From Ruicaihuangia caeni (lineage in GTDB: Bacteria > Actinomycetota > Actinomycetes > Actinomycetales > Microbacteriaceae): a DNA stretch of 64,000 nt. Location: NCBI RefSeq assembly GCF_029952955.1, contig NZ_JASATX010000007.1, positions 23,635 to 87,634 of the forward strand, written 5' to 3'. Within the stretch, counting starts at the first letter, position 1; each line of letters opens with the position of its first letter. The position numbers and the translations under genes were made by a program. Below are positions 9,003-17,763 of this stretch, in pieces. Below the pieces are notes generated by a model. It was given only the letters and a program-made list of their open reading frames with translations. It did not search any database and was not told where the DNA came from.

Positions 9003-9068
9003 ACCCTCCTTGCCGTACCCCAATGCAGGGGTGGAACCATCGGTCCATCGCTGCTCAGAGGCATGGCA

Positions 9069-9074
9069 TATGGT
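9069..9074 (+). promoter_or_regulatory. -10 of leaderless promoter for M16 peptidase (TATGGT)
   Basis: TATGGT is followed by seven bases and then the ATG, so transcription probably starts at or next to the start codon. Confidence 0.55.
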
Positions 9075-9081
9075 GGATTCA

Positions 9082-10437
9082 ATGAACAGCGCCGTGGCTC
9101 TTCCCCTCGACCGCGCCGACCTCACGATCAGTGCCGCCGGTGGTTCCCTGGTACGAAGAACGGTGCTTCCCAGTGGCATCCGGGTGCTGAGCGAGCGGAT
9201 GCCTGGCGCCGCCAGCGCGAGCGTGGGCTTCTGGGTCGCGGTCGGTTCCCGCGACGAGCAGCCGGCCACCTATGGCTCCACGCATTTCCTCGAGCACCTG
9301 CTCTTCAAAGGCACCGACTCGCGGAGTGCGCTCGACATCGCGGTCGCCTTCGACGAGGTCGGGGGAGAGCACAACGCTCTCACTGCCAAAGAGCACACCT
9401 GCTACTACGCCAAGGTGCGCGATCGTGATCTGCTCATGGCCGTGAGCGTGCTCGCCGATATGTTCGCCAACTCCCGCATCGATCCCGAAGACTTCGAGAC
9501 CGAGCGCGGCGTCATCCTCGAAGAACTGGCCATGGCCGACGATGATCCTGCCGATGTCGCGGCCGAGCGATTCTTCGAGACCGTCTTCGGAGATCACGAC
9601 CTCGGTCGTCCGATCGGGGGCACGGTCTCCAGCATCCGCGGTGTCACCCGCGATGAGGTATGGCATCACTATCGCAAGAATTACCGAGCGCAAGACCTGG
9701 TGATCACCGTCGCCGGCGCGGTCGACCACGACGAGCTCGTGGCGGCGGTGGAAGTCGCGCTCACCGCCGCGGGCTGGAACCTTGACGAAGAGGCCGTTCC
9801 GGTGGAGAGGAGAGTCGGCTCCCAGGCGACGATTGTGAGCGGCAACCGGCTCTCGGTGACCCCTCGCACCACAGAGCAGGCGAATGTGTTCCTCGGTGTG
9901 CCCGGCTTCGCGGCAAGTGCCGATGAGCGATGGCCGCTCGCCGTGCTCACCAACGTGCTCGGTGGCGGTATGTCGAGCCGATTGTTCCAAGAGATTCGCG
10001 AGCGTCGCGGTCTTGCCTATTCAGTGCACTCATTCGCCTCCAGCTATTCGGATGCCGGCGTCTTCGGCATGTACGCGGGGTGCACGCCTGCGCGCCTCGG
10101 CGACGTCGCTCAGTTGATGCAGGCCGAGTTCATGCGAATGGCAGACGACGGCATCACCCGTGACGAACTGCGACGGGCGAAGGGCCAGTTGGCCGGCGCC
10201 GCCGCCCTGGCGCTCGAGGACTCCGACGCGCGCATGAGCCGCCTGGGCCGAGCCGAGCTCACGATGGGCGAGTTCATCGACCTCGATGAGTCGTTGCGCC
10301 GACTCGAGCAGGTCACAGTTGAACGGGTGCTCGACGTCGCGCGAACGCTCGCGGCCGCCCCGCTCGCCATTGCCGCTGTCGGGCCGGTCGAAGCGGCATC
10401 CGTGGCGCCGCTGATCGACGCGAGCGCTGCCGCGTGA
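9082..10437 (+). CDS. M16 family zinc metallopeptidase (pitrilysin/insulinase type)
   Basis: 451 residues. The inverted zinc motif HFLEH (HxxEH) lies at about 67-71, and the third ligand is in ERGVILEELAMADDDP near 145. The second, inactive-type half begins near 230 and has RERRGLAYSVHSF, typical of M16B. Homologues usually follow pnp in actinobacteria and are annotated as insulinase-like or MPP-like; the cellular substrate is not established. There is no signal peptide. The ATG at 9082 fits the leaderless -10; an in-frame start at 8977 would run through the operator region and is rejected. Confidence 0.93.
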   Translation: MNSAVALPLDRADLTISAAGGSLVRRTVLPSGIRVLSERMPGAASASVGFWVAVGSRDEQPATYGSTHFLEHLLFKGTDSRSALDIAVAFDEVGGEHNALTAKEHTCYYAKVRDRDLLMAVSVLADMFANSRIDPEDFETERGVILEELAMADDDPADVAAERFFETVFGDHDLGRPIGGTVSSIRGVTRDEVWHHYRKNYRAQDLVITVAGAVDHDELVAAVEVALTAAGWNLDEEAVPVERRVGSQATIVSGNRLSVTPRTTEQANVFLGVPGFAASADERWPLAVLTNVLGGGMSSRLFQEIRERRGLAYSVHSFASSYSDAGVFGMYAGCTPARLGDVAQLMQAEFMRMADDGITRDELRRAKGQLAGAAALALEDSDARMSRLGRAELTMGEFIDLDESLRRLEQVTVERVLDVARTLAAAPLAIAAVGPVEAASVAPLIDASAAA

Positions 10438-10492
10438 CGCGCGGCCAACAAGTGCGAGCCGCCTCGAATCGCGGGACTCTGGGGGAGACACG

Positions 10493-11095
10493 ATGACGCG
10501 ATACCTGTACTTGGTGCGCCACGGCGAACAGGTCGACGCCGAGCACGGCCTCCCCGACGGCCCGTTGAGCGGTCGGGGTGTGCGTCAGGCGCAGGCGATC
10601 GCTACGCGGCTCGGCGGCGTACCGTTCGAGGGTGCGTGGACTTCGCCCCTGCAACGCGCGCAAGAGACCGCCCGCATCATGACCGAGCGTCTCCCAGCGC
10701 TCGAGCCAGAGCCTTCGGCATTGCTCATGGACTGCGTGCCGTCAGGGCCGACCCCCGAGATGCATCCCTCGTTCGAGTCCTTCTATGGGGGAGTGACGCC
10801 GGAGGAGATCGCGGCGGGCGAGGCACAGATGGCGGATGCCGTGGCCGAGTGGCTCCGCCCCGCCCGCGACGACCGGCACGACCTGCTGATCACCCACAAC
10901 TTCGTGATCGCGTGGTTCGTGCGCGAAGCGCTCGATGCGCCGACCTGGCGCTGGATGGGTCTCAACCAGGCGCACTGCGGGTTGACCATCATCCGCGTCC
11001 GGTCGGCCAAGCCGCCGCAGTTGGTGGTGCACAACGACCTGGGGCACCTTCCGACCGAGCTGCGCACGGGAATGCCCGACGAGCAGCCCTTCTAG
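10493..11095 (+). CDS. Histidine phosphatase family protein
   Basis: 200 residues of the phosphoglycerate-mutase-like branch. The catalytic motif is YLVRHGEQ near residue 7 (RHG, with the phosphorylated His), SPLQRAQETA is the second conserved region, and the second His is in LLITHNFVIAWFVREAL. It probably removes a phosphate from a small metabolite; the substrate cannot be told. The ATG follows GGGGGAGA by five bases and the M16 gene by 55 bases, so the two may be cotranscribed. Confidence 0.92.
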   Translation: MTRYLYLVRHGEQVDAEHGLPDGPLSGRGVRQAQAIATRLGGVPFEGAWTSPLQRAQETARIMTERLPALEPEPSALLMDCVPSGPTPEMHPSFESFYGGVTPEEIAAGEAQMADAVAEWLRPARDDRHDLLITHNFVIAWFVREALDAPTWRWMGLNQAHCGLTIIRVRSAKPPQLVVHNDLGHLPTELRTGMPDEQPF

Positions 11096-11126
11096 GACCA
11101 GCACCCCTTCTAGGCGTTCACCGAGG

Positions 11127-11612
11127 TCAGAGCCTCTTGAGGAACCAGTTCGTGGCGTTCGGGTTGTCGTTGTAGGGCGGGATGGATTCGTACCCTGCCG
11201 AGCGGTACAGGGCGTTGGCGGCGTGCAGGCTCGCATTCGTGTCGAGCACGAGTTCCTGCGCACCGAAGGCCCTGGCGCGCCGCTCGAGCTCGTCGAGCAG
11301 CGCTCGGCCGATGCGCTGTCCGCGAGTGTGGGGCTCGAGCCAGATGTGCTTGACCTCGTAGCGAACGGCATCCGAGGGTGACTCCAGCAACCGGATGCCG
11401 CCGCAGCCGACATCGCCGGGTTCGCCCTCGATCGTCTCGCCCTCGACGATCAGGAAGACGCCGCGGGGAGGCACGAAGTCGTCGGCATTCGGACGGTTGA
11501 CGCGGTACTCGCCTAGTTCGGCGGGGAACCCGGCAGCCCGTGAGGCGAAGTATTCGTCCAGCAGCCGCGCAGCCGAGGGCTCTTCGATGGTCGCTTCTCG
11601 GAAGGTCACCAC
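11127..11612 (-). CDS. GNAT family N-acetyltransferase
   Basis: 161 residues. The acetyl-CoA loop is visible as HTRGQRIGRALLDELERRAR (RGxGIG variant Q-R-I-G), preceded by VKHIWLEP and followed by ELVLDTNASLHAANALYRSAGYESIPPYN, a standard GNAT layout. The substrate is unknown; related proteins are putative amino-group acetylases. A GTG start at 11612 lies six bases downstream of TAGTGT on the minus strand, giving a leaderless unit divergent from dapB. Confidence 0.9.
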   Translation of the reverse strand: MVTFREATIEEPSAARLLDEYFASRAAGFPAELGEYRVNRPNADDFVPPRGVFLIVEGETIEGEPGDVGCGGIRLLESPSDAVRYEVKHIWLEPHTRGQRIGRALLDELERRARAFGAQELVLDTNASLHAANALYRSAGYESIPPYNDNPNATNWFLKRL

Positions 11613-11618
11613 AGAATC

Positions 11619-11624
11619 ACACTA
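11619..11624 (-). promoter_or_regulatory. -10 of leaderless GNAT promoter (TAGTGT)
   Basis: TAGTGT on the minus strand, six bases before the GTG start at 11612. It is back-to-back with the dapB -10 in a 37-base divergent gap. Confidence 0.55.
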
Positions 11625-11636
11625 CGGGCGCGACAC

Positions 11637-11642
11637 TACGAT
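11637..11642 (+). promoter_or_regulatory. -10 of leaderless dapB promoter (TACGAT)
   Basis: TACGAT, seven bases before the dapB ATG; no Shine-Dalgarno sequence is present between them. Confidence 0.6.
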
Positions 11643-11649
11643 TGCTCGC

Positions 11650-12402
11650 ATGACGACTTCAGTCGCGGTGATCGGCGCGAACGGCCGAATGGGTTCGCTC
11701 GCCTGCCGCCTCATCGAGCAGAGCGACGACTTCCGCCTCGCGGCCGGCATCGGCTCATCCGGCGACCTCAGCGAGATGCTGCAGGCCGACCTCGCGATCG
11801 ACTTCACGGTGCCCGAGGTGTCGCCTGCCGTCGTCGAGTACGCGGTCGCGCACGGGGTTCCGATCCTCGTGGGCACGAGCGGCTGGTCGGCCGAGCGCGT
11901 CGAGGAACTCGAGACGACGATCGGCGGCAAGTTCTCGGTCGGCGTCATCATCGTGCCGAACTTCTCGCTCGGCAGCGTGCTCGCGACGAGGCTCGCGGTC
12001 ACCGCGGCCAGGTTCTTCGACTCCGTGGAGATCATCGAGGCCCACCACGAGCACAAGATCGATTCCCCGTCGGGAACCGCGGTGCGCACGGCCGAACTCA
12101 TCACCGAGGCGCGCGGCGCACGCGGGCCGGTCGATGCGCCGTTCGCTGATCAGCCCGCGCGGGGCCAGCAGGTCGCCGGCGTGCCCGTGCACAGTCTCCG
12201 GATGCATGGAGTGGCGGCTCGGCAGCAGGTCATCCTCGGCGGGGCGGGCGAGCAGTTGATGATCCAGCACGACACGCTCTCGGCATCCGCGTACGAGGCC
12301 GGGATCATGCTGGCGCTGCGGGCGCTGCCGAAGACCCGCGGTGTGGTGGTCGGGCTCGACCGGCTCCTGGGGCTTGACGACGAGGGAGCCTCGTCCTCAT
12401 GA
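11650..12402 (+). CDS. dapB: 4-hydroxy-tetrahydrodipicolinate reductase
   Basis: 250 residues, the usual length. It reduces hydroxy-tetrahydrodipicolinate with NAD(P)H in the lysine/diaminopimelate pathway. The N-terminal cofactor loop is VAVIGANGRMGS, the central FTVPEVSPAVVEYA and GTSG segments are typical, and the active-site helix reads EAHHEHKIDSPSGTA. Start at ATG 11650 from the leaderless -10 and the family's N-terminus. dapA and dapF lie elsewhere in this window in separate units. The next gene overlaps by four bases (ATGA). Confidence 0.97.
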   Translation: MTTSVAVIGANGRMGSLACRLIEQSDDFRLAAGIGSSGDLSEMLQADLAIDFTVPEVSPAVVEYAVAHGVPILVGTSGWSAERVEELETTIGGKFSVGVIIVPNFSLGSVLATRLAVTAARFFDSVEIIEAHHEHKIDSPSGTAVRTAELITEARGARGPVDAPFADQPARGQQVAGVPVHSLRMHGVAARQQVILGGAGEQLMIQHDTLSASAYEAGIMLALRALPKTRGVVVGLDRLLGLDDEGASSS

Positions 12403-12851
12403 CGCGTGCCGGCGTCGTCGCGATGTCGCTGCTGCTCGTGCTGTACCTGGCGTTCACCATGCAGTACGCGGTGATCATGATCACCGACGGCCACCCGATC
12501 CTCATCGTGCTCGGGGTCGCTCTCGCGGTGCTGCCGCTGCTCGGCGCCTGGGGCCTGTTCGTCGAGGTCCGGTTCATGCTGCGTGCTCAGCGCCTTGCGC
12601 GCCGGTTGGAGCGCGAGGGTGCGTTGCCCGCCGACACCGTGCCGCTGCAGCCCAGCGGACGACCCGACCGAGCGGCTGCCGATGCGCTGTTCCCGAAGTT
12701 CCGTGAGGCGGTCGAGGCGGAGCCCGACTCCTGGCGTGCGTGGTTCAGGCTCGGCATCGTCTACGACGCGGCGGGCGACCGCAAGCGTGCGCGGCACGCC
12801 ACGCGCCGGGCGATCGAACTCGCGCGAGCCGAGGGCGCACCGGCCCGCTGA
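12399..12851 (+). CDS. Membrane protein with C-terminal TPR-like repeat
   Basis: 150 residues, no recognised name. Two hydrophobic helices (about 5-27 and 33-53) are followed by a basic linker with RAQRLARRLEREG, and a C-terminal stretch (about 88-145) of two helices resembling one TPR unit: AEPDSWRAWFRLGIVYDAAG and KRARHATRRAIELARAEG. It overlaps dapB by four bases and is probably translationally coupled to it. A terminator follows. The role is unknown. Confidence 0.8.
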   Translation: MTRAGVVAMSLLLVLYLAFTMQYAVIMITDGHPILIVLGVALAVLPLLGAWGLFVEVRFMLRAQRLARRLEREGALPADTVPLQPSGRPDRAAADALFPKFREAVEAEPDSWRAWFRLGIVYDAAGDRKRARHATRRAIELARAEGAPAR

Positions 12852-12897
12852 CGGTGCCCCTTCCGCTGCTTCGGCCGGCCGGACGCGAACAGAAACG

Positions 12898-12929
12898 AGG
12901 GGCGGCATCCCTGGTCGGATGCCGCCCCT
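12898..12929. terminator. Bidirectional hairpin between dapB unit and OsmC gene
   Basis: Perfect 13-bp stem AGGGGCGGCATCC / GGATGCCGCCCCT with a six-base loop, between convergent genes. Confidence 0.75.
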
Positions 12930-12961
12930 GGTCATTCGCGGACGATGCCGCGTGCGACGCT

Positions 12962-13390
12962 CTACGCCAGGCTCGCCTCGAGCGTGATCTTCACGCCGGC
13001 GAGCGCGCGCGAGACCGGGCAACCCTTCTTGGCCTCTTCCGCGATGCGCTGGAAGTCGGACTCATCGATGTTCGGCACCTTGGCGCTGACGAGCAGGTGG
13101 CTACCGGTGATGCCCTCTTCGCCGCCGCCGAACGTGACCGCCGCGGTCACCTGCAGGCTCTCGGGGGGAGTGCCGTTCTCGGCGAGCATGTTCGAGAACG
13201 CCATCGAGAAGCACGCGCTGTGCGCTCCCGCGATCAGTTCCTCGGGCGTCGACATGCCGGTCTCGCCGTCGGCGCGCGCCTTCCACGTCATTGGGAACTC
13301 GCCGGCATCCGACGTGTCGAGCGAAGTCGTTCCCTTGCCACTCATCAGATCGCCGAACCACAGGGTCGTGGCTTCACTGGTCACAGCCAT
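12962..13390 (-). CDS. OsmC family peroxiredoxin-like protein
   Basis: 142 residues. The two redox cysteines of the family are present: AGAHSACFSMAFSNML (near 58) and the second in EEAKKGCPVSRAL (near 123). Family members reduce organic hydroperoxides. The N-terminal part reads TTLWFGDLMSGKGTTS, close to actinobacterial OsmC rather than Ohr. The ATG at 13390 follows GAGGAGG; a 243-residue reading that extends upstream is rejected. Confidence 0.93.
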   Translation of the reverse strand: MAVTSEATTLWFGDLMSGKGTTSLDTSDAGEFPMTWKARADGETGMSTPEELIAGAHSACFSMAFSNMLAENGTPPESLQVTAAVTFGGGEEGITGSHLLVSAKVPNIDESDFQRIAEEAKKGCPVSRALAGVKITLEASLA

Positions 13391-13484
13391 CACGGCCTCC
13401 TCTACGCTGGGGACCTCCAGCCTATGGCCGGGCCCGGCTGAATGGCAGGGGACGGCATGCCGGGGGATTCCGATGCAGGCCGGG

Positions 13485-13490
13485 TAGCCT
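13485..13490 (+). promoter_or_regulatory. -10 of leaderless thyA promoter (TAGCCT)
   Basis: TAGCCT then six bases (CGTCGC) then the thyA ATG. Confidence 0.6.
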
Positions 13491-13496
13491 CGTCGC

Positions 13497-14348
13497 ATGG
13501 CGTCCAGCGTTCCGCACCCCCTCCAGCACTCCGGGCTTCCGCAGTCACCCGTGCGCACCCCGTACGAAGACCTCTTGCGCGACACCCTTGAGCACGGCAC
13601 GCCGAAGACGGACCGCACCGGCACCGGAACGCGTAGCGTGTTCGGACGCCAGCTGCGCTTCGACCTCGGCGAGGGGTTCCCGCTCATCACCACGAAGCGC
13701 GTTCACTTCAAGTCGATCGCCTATGAGCTGCTGTGGTTCCTGCGCGGAGACAGCAATGTGCGCTGGCTCCAGGAGCACGGCGTGAGCATCTGGGACGAAT
13801 GGGCGGATGCCGAGGGCGAGCTCGGGCCCGTCTACGGCGTGCAGTGGCGCTCCTGGCCGACGCCGAGCGGCGAGCAGCTCGACCAGATCACCCAGGTGAT
13901 CGACGACATCAAGCGCACCCCCGACTCGCGCCGGCTGATCGTGTCGGCGTGGAACCCGGCCGACATCCCGAGCATGGCGCTCGCGCCCTGCCACGCGCTC
14001 TTCCAGTTCTACGTCGCCGACGGCAAGCTGTCGTGCCAGCTGTACCAGCGCAGCGCCGACCTCTTCCTCGGCGTGCCGTTCAACATCGCGAGCTACGCAC
14101 TGCTCACTCACATGGTCGCGGCGCAGACCGGCCTGCAGGTCGGCGATTTCGTGTGGACGGGCGGCGACTGCCACATCTACGACAACCACGTCGCACAAGT
14201 GACCGAGCAGCTCACGCGCGACCCGTACCCGTATCCGACGCTGCGCATCGCAGCCGAGCGTCCGAGCATCTTCGACTACGAGTACGACGACTTCGTGATC
14301 GAGGGCTACCAGCACCACCCGGCGATCCGCGCCGCCGTCGCCGTCTGA
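13497..14348 (+). CDS. thyA: Thymidylate synthase
   Basis: 283 residues. It converts dUMP to dTMP using methylene-tetrahydrofolate. The catalytic Cys lies at about 165 in [13 protein letters not shown], the DRTGTGT phosphate loop is near 38-44, and the C-terminus ends [13 protein letters not shown] as in the classical family. It is followed after one base by folA, which recycles the dihydrofolate made in this reaction; the pair is a common operon. The start was fixed from the leaderless -10. Confidence 0.98.
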   Translation: MASSVPHPLQHSGLPQSPVRTPYEDLLRDTLEHGTPKTDRTGTGTRSVFGRQLRFDLGEGFPLITTKRVHFKSIAYELLWFLRGDSNVRWLQEHGVSIWDEWADAEGELGPVYGVQWRSWPTPSGEQLDQITQVIDDIKRTPDSRRLIVSAWNPADIPSMALAPCHALFQFYVADGKLSCQLYQRSADLFLGVPFNIASYALLTHMVAAQTGLQVGDFVWTGGDCHIYDNHVAQVTEQLTRDPYPYPTLRIAAERPSIFDYEYDDFVIEGYQHHPAIRAAVAV

Positions 14349-14349
14349 C

Positions 14350-14844
14350 ATGCTCGGGCTCATCTGGGCGCAAGCGCGTGGTCGTGTGATCGGCGCGCAG
14401 GGCACCATGCCGTGGCACCTGCCGGAAGACCTGGCGCACTTCCGCCGCACCACGATGGGTTCGCCGGTGATCATGGGTCGCCGCACGTGGGAATCGTTCC
14501 CCGAGAAATTCCGACCTCTCCCAGGGCGTCGCAACATCGTCGTGACCCGCCGAACCGACTGGGCGGATGCCGGTGCAGAGCGCGCTGATTCGCTCGACGC
14601 GGCGATCGCGCTCGCCGGCGAGCAGCCGACGGTGTGGGTCATCGGCGGGGGGCAGCTGTACCGAGACGCCATCGGGCTGGCCGATCGGCTCGAGGTCACC
14701 GAGCTCGACCTCGAGGTGGAAGGCGACACGCTGGCGCCCGAGATCGGTGCGGAGTGGGCCCTGCAGCATCGCGAGCCGGATGCGGGATGGCACACCGCGG
14801 CGAACGGCATCCGGTACCGCTTCTGCACGTACGAGCGCGCCTGA
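14350..14844 (+). CDS. folA: Dihydrofolate reductase
   Basis: 164 residues. It reduces dihydrofolate to tetrahydrofolate with NADPH. Visible motifs are GLIWAQARGRVIGAQGTMPW, the acidic active-site residue in HLPEDLAHFRRTT (Glu-Asp), MGRRTWESF, LPGRRNIVVTR and VIGGGQLY. The ATG is one base after the thyA stop, so the genes are cotranscribed. The following 14845-14917 stretch is low-complexity CGACGCC repeats with no gene. Confidence 0.97.
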   Translation: MLGLIWAQARGRVIGAQGTMPWHLPEDLAHFRRTTMGSPVIMGRRTWESFPEKFRPLPGRRNIVVTRRTDWADAGAERADSLDAAIALAGEQPTVWVIGGGQLYRDAIGLADRLEVTELDLEVEGDTLAPEIGAEWALQHREPDAGWHTAANGIRYRFCTYERA

Positions 14845-14917
14845 CGACGCCCGACGCCCGACGACGACGACGCCTCACGCCTGACGCCCCGCGAGCAGCA
14901 GGCGAGCCCTCGAGCGC

Positions 14918-16606
14918 CTACTTCGAGTGCCGCTCCGCGACGATGCGCCGGGCCTCGGCGATCGCCTCAGGAGTGGTCGAGAACACGTGGCCCTTGTCCC
15001 GCAGTTGCGGCGCCACCCCGAGCGTCTGCAATGTGCGGCTGTGCTCCGGGTGGGTGCCAGAGACGAGCACGGTGATGCCCTTCCGCTCGAGCTTCGTGAT
15101 CACGTCGTCGAGGATCTTCGCGCCTGTGGCGTCGAGGGTCGTCACGCGCGACATCCGCAGGATCACCACGTCGACATCGGCCACTTCGCTGAGCTCGAGC
15201 AGGAACCGGTGCGCCGCACCGAAGAAGAGCGGGCCGTCGAAGCGGTAGGCGACGATGTGCTCATCCAGCAGCGGGCTGAGCTCGGGCGGCCTCGGACCGG
15301 CATCCTGCTCGAGCGGCACCTGCTCCACTCGCGCCGCCCGTGCGACGCTGCGCAGCGCGAGCAGCGCCGCCACGATCACCCCGGCGACGACCGCGGCCAC
15401 GAGGTCGACGAGCACGGTGATGGCGAGCGTCAGCACGAGCACCACGGCGTCGGCGCGCGTCGACTTGAGCAGGGCCTTGATCGACCCGACGCCGACCATC
15501 TGCACGCATGTCGCGACCAGCACGCCCGCGAGCGCCGCCAAGGGGATCTTCGCGACGAGCGCAGAGCCGGCGAACACCATGCCTGCGAGCACGAGCGAAT
15601 GCACCACGGCCGCAGTGCGGGATCGCGCGCCGGCGCGCACATTCACGGCCGTGCGGGCGATGGCGGCCGTCGCAGGCACGCCGCCGAAGAACGGCACCGC
15701 GATGTTCGCCAAGCCCTGTCCGAACAGTTCACGATCGGGGTGGTGTCGCTCGTTCACGCTCATCGAGTCGGCGACGGTCGCGCTGAGCAGGCTTTCGAGG
15801 GCGGCCAGCGCAGCGACCGCCAATGCCGATGGCAGCAGGGCGGCGATGCGTGAGGCATCGATGAAGTCGGCGGTCGGAAGGGGAAGCCCGGCCGGGATCG
15901 CGCCGATGCGCGCGAGGTCGAGGTGGGCCAATTCTGCGACGAGGGTCGCGACAGCGATCGCGATGAGCGAGAACGGCACGATCGGCTTGAGGCGGGCGCC
16001 GATGAGGATCACCGCGGCGACAGCGAGCGCCATGACCAGAGGCGCCCACTGCGGCGACTGGAACCACTGCAGCACCGCATCGCCGGCGATCGCCAGCACC
16101 TGGTGCGAGTCACCGGCCTTCACGCCGAGCAGGTTCGGCACCTGCTGCAACACGATCACCACGGCGATGCCGGCCGTGAACCCCTCGACGAGTGAGGTCG
16201 GCAGCATCCGCACGTAGCCGCCCACGCCCGAGAGCGACAGCATCACGAGCATCACTCCTGCCATGAGGCCGACGAGCAGCACCCCGCCGGCTCCGTGCTG
16301 GTGCACCACTGGCAGCAGCACCACGGTCATCGCGCCGGTCGGGCCCGAGATCTGCAGGTTGCTGCCGCCGAACACCGACGCCACGATTCCCGCGATGATC
16401 GCCGTCGTCATCCCCGCCGCGGCGCCGAGGCCCGATGCCTCGCCGAACGCCAGTGCGAGTGGGAGCGCCACGATCGCGACGGTTATCCCTGCGACGAGGT
16501 CGCGCAGCGGCGCCTTCCGGGCGTAGGCCAGGTCGGATGCCGCCGGCAGCAGTGCACGCACGTGCCGCCACGCGCGTCCCCAGCCGCTCGCCGTTCGCGT
16601 GCTCAT
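14918..16606 (-). CDS. SulP family anion transporter with STAS domain
   Basis: 562 residues. About 10-12 membrane segments cover residues 30-410, beginning with the family signature DLVAGITVAIVALPLALAFG and including SGPTGAMTVVLL and an ESLLSATVADSMS segment. The C-terminal STAS domain (about 440-555) has the VVILRMSRVTTLDATGAKIL pattern. SulP proteins carry sulfate, bicarbonate or dicarboxylates; the substrate cannot be told here. It is translationally coupled (four-base overlap) to an ArsR regulator, which suggests conditional expression. Confidence 0.94.
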   Translation of the reverse strand: MSTRTASGWGRAWRHVRALLPAASDLAYARKAPLRDLVAGITVAIVALPLALAFGEASGLGAAAGMTTAIIAGIVASVFGGSNLQISGPTGAMTVVLLPVVHQHGAGGVLLVGLMAGVMLVMLSLSGVGGYVRMLPTSLVEGFTAGIAVVIVLQQVPNLLGVKAGDSHQVLAIAGDAVLQWFQSPQWAPLVMALAVAAVILIGARLKPIVPFSLIAIAVATLVAELAHLDLARIGAIPAGLPLPTADFIDASRIAALLPSALAVAALAALESLLSATVADSMSVNERHHPDRELFGQGLANIAVPFFGGVPATAAIARTAVNVRAGARSRTAAVVHSLVLAGMVFAGSALVAKIPLAALAGVLVATCVQMVGVGSIKALLKSTRADAVVLVLTLAITVLVDLVAAVVAGVIVAALLALRSVARAARVEQVPLEQDAGPRPPELSPLLDEHIVAYRFDGPLFFGAAHRFLLELSEVADVDVVILRMSRVTTLDATGAKILDDVITKLERKGITVLVSGTHPEHSRTLQTLGVAPQLRDKGHVFSTTPEAIAEARRIVAERHSK

Positions 16607-16947
16607 CGGCCGCCTCCTTCGAGACTCGTGAGCAGTGCTTGGTCGTGTCGCAAGTTCGCGACGATCATGGCGCGGGCGATCGTGAGGATCTGCTCCATCC
16701 GGGGATCGCGAAGCGAGTAGACGATCGTGGTGCCTTCACGACGGGTCGAGACGACCCCGGCTTTGCGCAGCACCCGCAGGTGCTGCGAGAGGTGTGAGGG
16801 CTCGGCTCCGAGCGCGTCGGCCAGTTCGCCGGCCGACCGCTCCTCGTGGCTCAGCAGTTCGAGCACTCGGATGCGTGCGGGGTGGGCCAGCGACTTGAAG
16901 AGCTCGGCCTTCACCTCGGCGACGGGCAGCGCGGAATGTTCGACCAT
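16603..16947 (-). CDS. ArsR/SmtB family transcriptional regulator
   Basis: 114-residue winged-helix repressor: LFKSLAHPARIRVLELL, GELADALGAEPSHLSQHLRVLRKAG (recognition helix SHLSQHLRVL) and the wing REGTTIVYSL. It contains no cysteine at all, so it cannot be a thiol-based metal, arsenite or sulfide sensor of the usual types; the ligand is unknown. It starts at an ATG six bases below a -10 (TACTAT) and next to a perfect palindrome, so autorepression of arsR-sulP is likely. Confidence 0.94.
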   Translation of the reverse strand: MVEHSALPVAEVKAELFKSLAHPARIRVLELLSHEERSAGELADALGAEPSHLSQHLRVLRKAGVVSTRREGTTIVYSLRDPRMEQILTIARAMIVANLRHDQALLTSLEGGGR

Positions 16948-16953
16948 CCAGTT

Positions 16954-16959
16954 ATAGTA
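16954..16959 (-). promoter_or_regulatory. -10 of leaderless arsR-sulP promoter (TACTAT)
   Basis: TACTAT on the minus strand followed by AACTGG and the ATG of arsR. Confidence 0.55.
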
Positions 16960-16962
16960 CTA

Positions 16963-16980
16963 GTTGATACTTCTATCAAC
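16963..16980. promoter_or_regulatory. ArsR-type operator GTTGATA-CTTC-TATCAAC
   Basis: A perfect 7-bp inverted repeat with a four-base spacer, four bases upstream of the arsR -10 and covering its -35 region. Both size and position are those of an ArsR operator. A small CCCGCAC/GTGCGGG hairpin follows at 16985-17003. Confidence 0.75.
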
Positions 16981-17072
16981 AAGACCCGCACGGGTGGTGC
17001 GGGCCCCGTCACGTTCGGTGTCAGCAGCCGTGCCGGCCGCCACGCCTCAGCAGATTCGCCACGGCAGCGGTC

Positions 17073-17078
17073 TACGAT
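17073..17078 (+). promoter_or_regulatory. -10 of leaderless dedA promoter (TACGAT)
   Basis: TACGAT, six bases before the ATG at 17085. Confidence 0.55.
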
Positions 17079-17084
17079 CGAGCG

Positions 17085-17753
17085 ATGCCTTGGCTCCTCG
17101 CGAACACAGATCCAACGCCCGGCGGGCTCACCGCCTTCGTGCTAGACCTCACTGCCGCGCTCGGCGAAGCGGGCGTCGCCATCCTGGTGTTCCTCGAGAC
17201 GGTCTTCCCGCCGATCCCGAGCGAGATCATCCTGTCGCTCGCCGGCTACCTCGCGAACACCGGTGAGATGAACCTCTGGCTCGCGGTGATCGCGGCCACG
17301 ATGGGCAGCGTCGCGGGAGCGCTCGCGCTGTACTGGATCGGCCGCCTGTACGGCGAGGAACGAGCGATCCGCACGCTCGCAATGCTGCCGCTCGTCTACC
17401 GCGACGACTTCGAGAAGGCCGCGGCGTGGTTCCACCGCCATGGCCGCAGCGCGGTGTTCTTCGGCCGGTTCATCCCGATCGTTCGAAGCCTCATCTCGCT
17501 GCCGGCCGGCGCCGCGCGGATGCCGCTACCCCAGTTCGCGCTGTACACCGCGGCCGGTTCAGGCCTCTGGAACCTCGCGCTCATCGGCTTCGGATGGCTG
17601 CTCGGCACACAGCATCACCTCGTCGAGGAGTACATGCAGTACATCGACTACGTGGTCTACGCGGTGATCGCCGGGCTCGTCGTCGCGCTGGTGATCCGGT
17701 GGGCCCTGCGCCGCCGTCGCGACCGCGTCTCGGGCCCCTCGGCAGACCGATAA
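17085..17753 (+). CDS. DedA family membrane protein
   Basis: 222 residues, several membrane segments. The DedA signature is visible: FLETVFPPIPSEIILSLAGYLA near residues 43-64, then the conserved GRFIPIVRSLISLPAGAARM (about 126-145), with Glu and Arg residues typical of the family. DedA proteins are implicated in phospholipid flipping (undecaprenyl phosphate or PE) and membrane homeostasis. A basic C-terminal tail (RRRRDR) is cytosolic. Its stop codon TAA forms the first half of the dapA -10. Confidence 0.93.
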   Translation: MPWLLANTDPTPGGLTAFVLDLTAALGEAGVAILVFLETVFPPIPSEIILSLAGYLANTGEMNLWLAVIAATMGSVAGALALYWIGRLYGEERAIRTLAMLPLVYRDDFEKAAAWFHRHGRSAVFFGRFIPIVRSLISLPAGAARMPLPQFALYTAAGSGLWNLALIGFGWLLGTQHHLVEEYMQYIDYVVYAVIAGLVVALVIRWALRRRRDRVSGPSADR

Positions 17754-17756
17754 CCT
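17751..17756 (+). promoter_or_regulatory. -10 of leaderless dapA promoter (TAACCT), sharing the dedA stop codon
   Basis: The hexamer begins with the dedA TAA stop; seven bases later is the dapA GTG. Confidence 0.6.
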
Positions 17757-17763
17757 GGTACGC

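Noticed and set aside
14845..14917. CGACGCC-rich low-complexity stretch after folA
   Set aside because: Simple-sequence DNA with no pairing or coding evidence.
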